Of a DNA stretch of 5,769 bases, positions 5,673 to 5,769 are shown piece by piece. The stretch is from assembly GCA_021772555.1 (NCBI GenBank), contig JAJFLT010000423.1, positions 1-5,769 of the forward strand, read 5' to 3'. This DNA comes from Opitutales bacterium. GTDB taxonomy: Bacteria; Verrucomicrobiota; Verrucomicrobiia; Opitutales; UBA2987. Below the pieces are notes generated by a model, which saw nothing but the letters and a program-made list of their open reading frames with translations, was not told the DNA's origin and ran no database searches. Within the stretch, counting starts at the first letter, position 1. The number at the start of each line of letters is the position of its first letter. The position numbers and the translations under genes were made by a program.

Positions 5673-5769
5673 ATGGAAACCGTCATCAGCAGCAAACCCC
5701 TCGTCGCCTGTGCGGTTTCCCTCCTGGCTGTCGTCCCCATCCTGCTTTCGCGGCGAAAACCCAACCTGC
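5673..5769 (+). CDS. Start of another antiporter gene, probably MrpD/NuoM-like (partial)
   Basis: An ATG at 5673, one base after the mrpD stop, opens a frame that runs 32 codons to the right edge without a stop. The visible product begins METVISSKPLVACAVSLLAV, continues as a hydrophobic helix to about residue 25, and then has SRRKPNL. A first helix followed by a basic R/K-P-N turn resembles the beginning of MnhD-type antiporter proteins that occur in tandem in such operons. That assignment rests on position and a short N-terminus, so it is tentative. The 3' end lies outside the window. No separate ribosome site is obvious, and coupling to mrpD is likely. Confidence 0.6.
   Translation, partial: METVISSKPLVACAVSLLAVVPILLSRRKPNL

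Overview
The window reads as chromosomal DNA of a Gram-negative, probably anaerobic bacterium. A Desulfobacterota (delta-proteobacterial) origin is my best guess. It rests on the architecture of the antiporter operon, on a YqgE/AlgH protein next to it, and on CCTGAAACCTG-type repeats of a kind I associate with sulfate-reducer intergenic DNA. No rRNA or marker gene is present to confirm this. All credible genes are on the + strand.

Layout: 1-280 is mostly non-coding. It may hold the last codons of an upstream gene and contains a 12-bp perfect inverted repeat (133-144 / 203-214). 281-790 encodes a zinc-dependent dCMP deaminase-family enzyme. 849-1412 encodes a YqgE/AlgH (UPF0301) protein. Between it and the next large gene is a 36-codon reading frame (1458-1568) with a well-placed Shine-Dalgarno and a TTG start, which length-filtered gene calling would miss.

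From 1605 to the right edge runs a tightly packed Mrp/Mnh-type cation:proton antiporter operon: mrpE, mrpF, mrpG, a stand-alone DUF4040 (MbhD-like) gene, an MbhE-MrpB fusion, mrpC, mrpD, and the first 32 codons of another gene that looks like a further MrpD/NuoM-type subunit. Most junctions are overlaps or gaps of at most 4 nt, so translational coupling is likely. The genes together would build a multi-subunit inner-membrane complex exchanging Na+ or K+ for H+.

The most interesting point is the architecture. In the classical seven-subunit Mrp complex, the DUF4040 and MbhE segments form the C-terminal end of the very large MrpA. Here there is no MrpA in the window: DUF4040 is a separate 81-residue protein and MbhE is fused to the front of MrpB. 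The order E-F-G-DUF4040-MbhE/B-C-D parallels the ion-translocating half (MbhA-H) of archaeal membrane-bound hydrogenases. What lies right of 5769 decides whether this is a stand-alone antiporter or the ion-pumping module of a larger redox complex. I found no tRNA, rRNA, CRISPR array, insertion sequence, riboswitch or convincing terminator.
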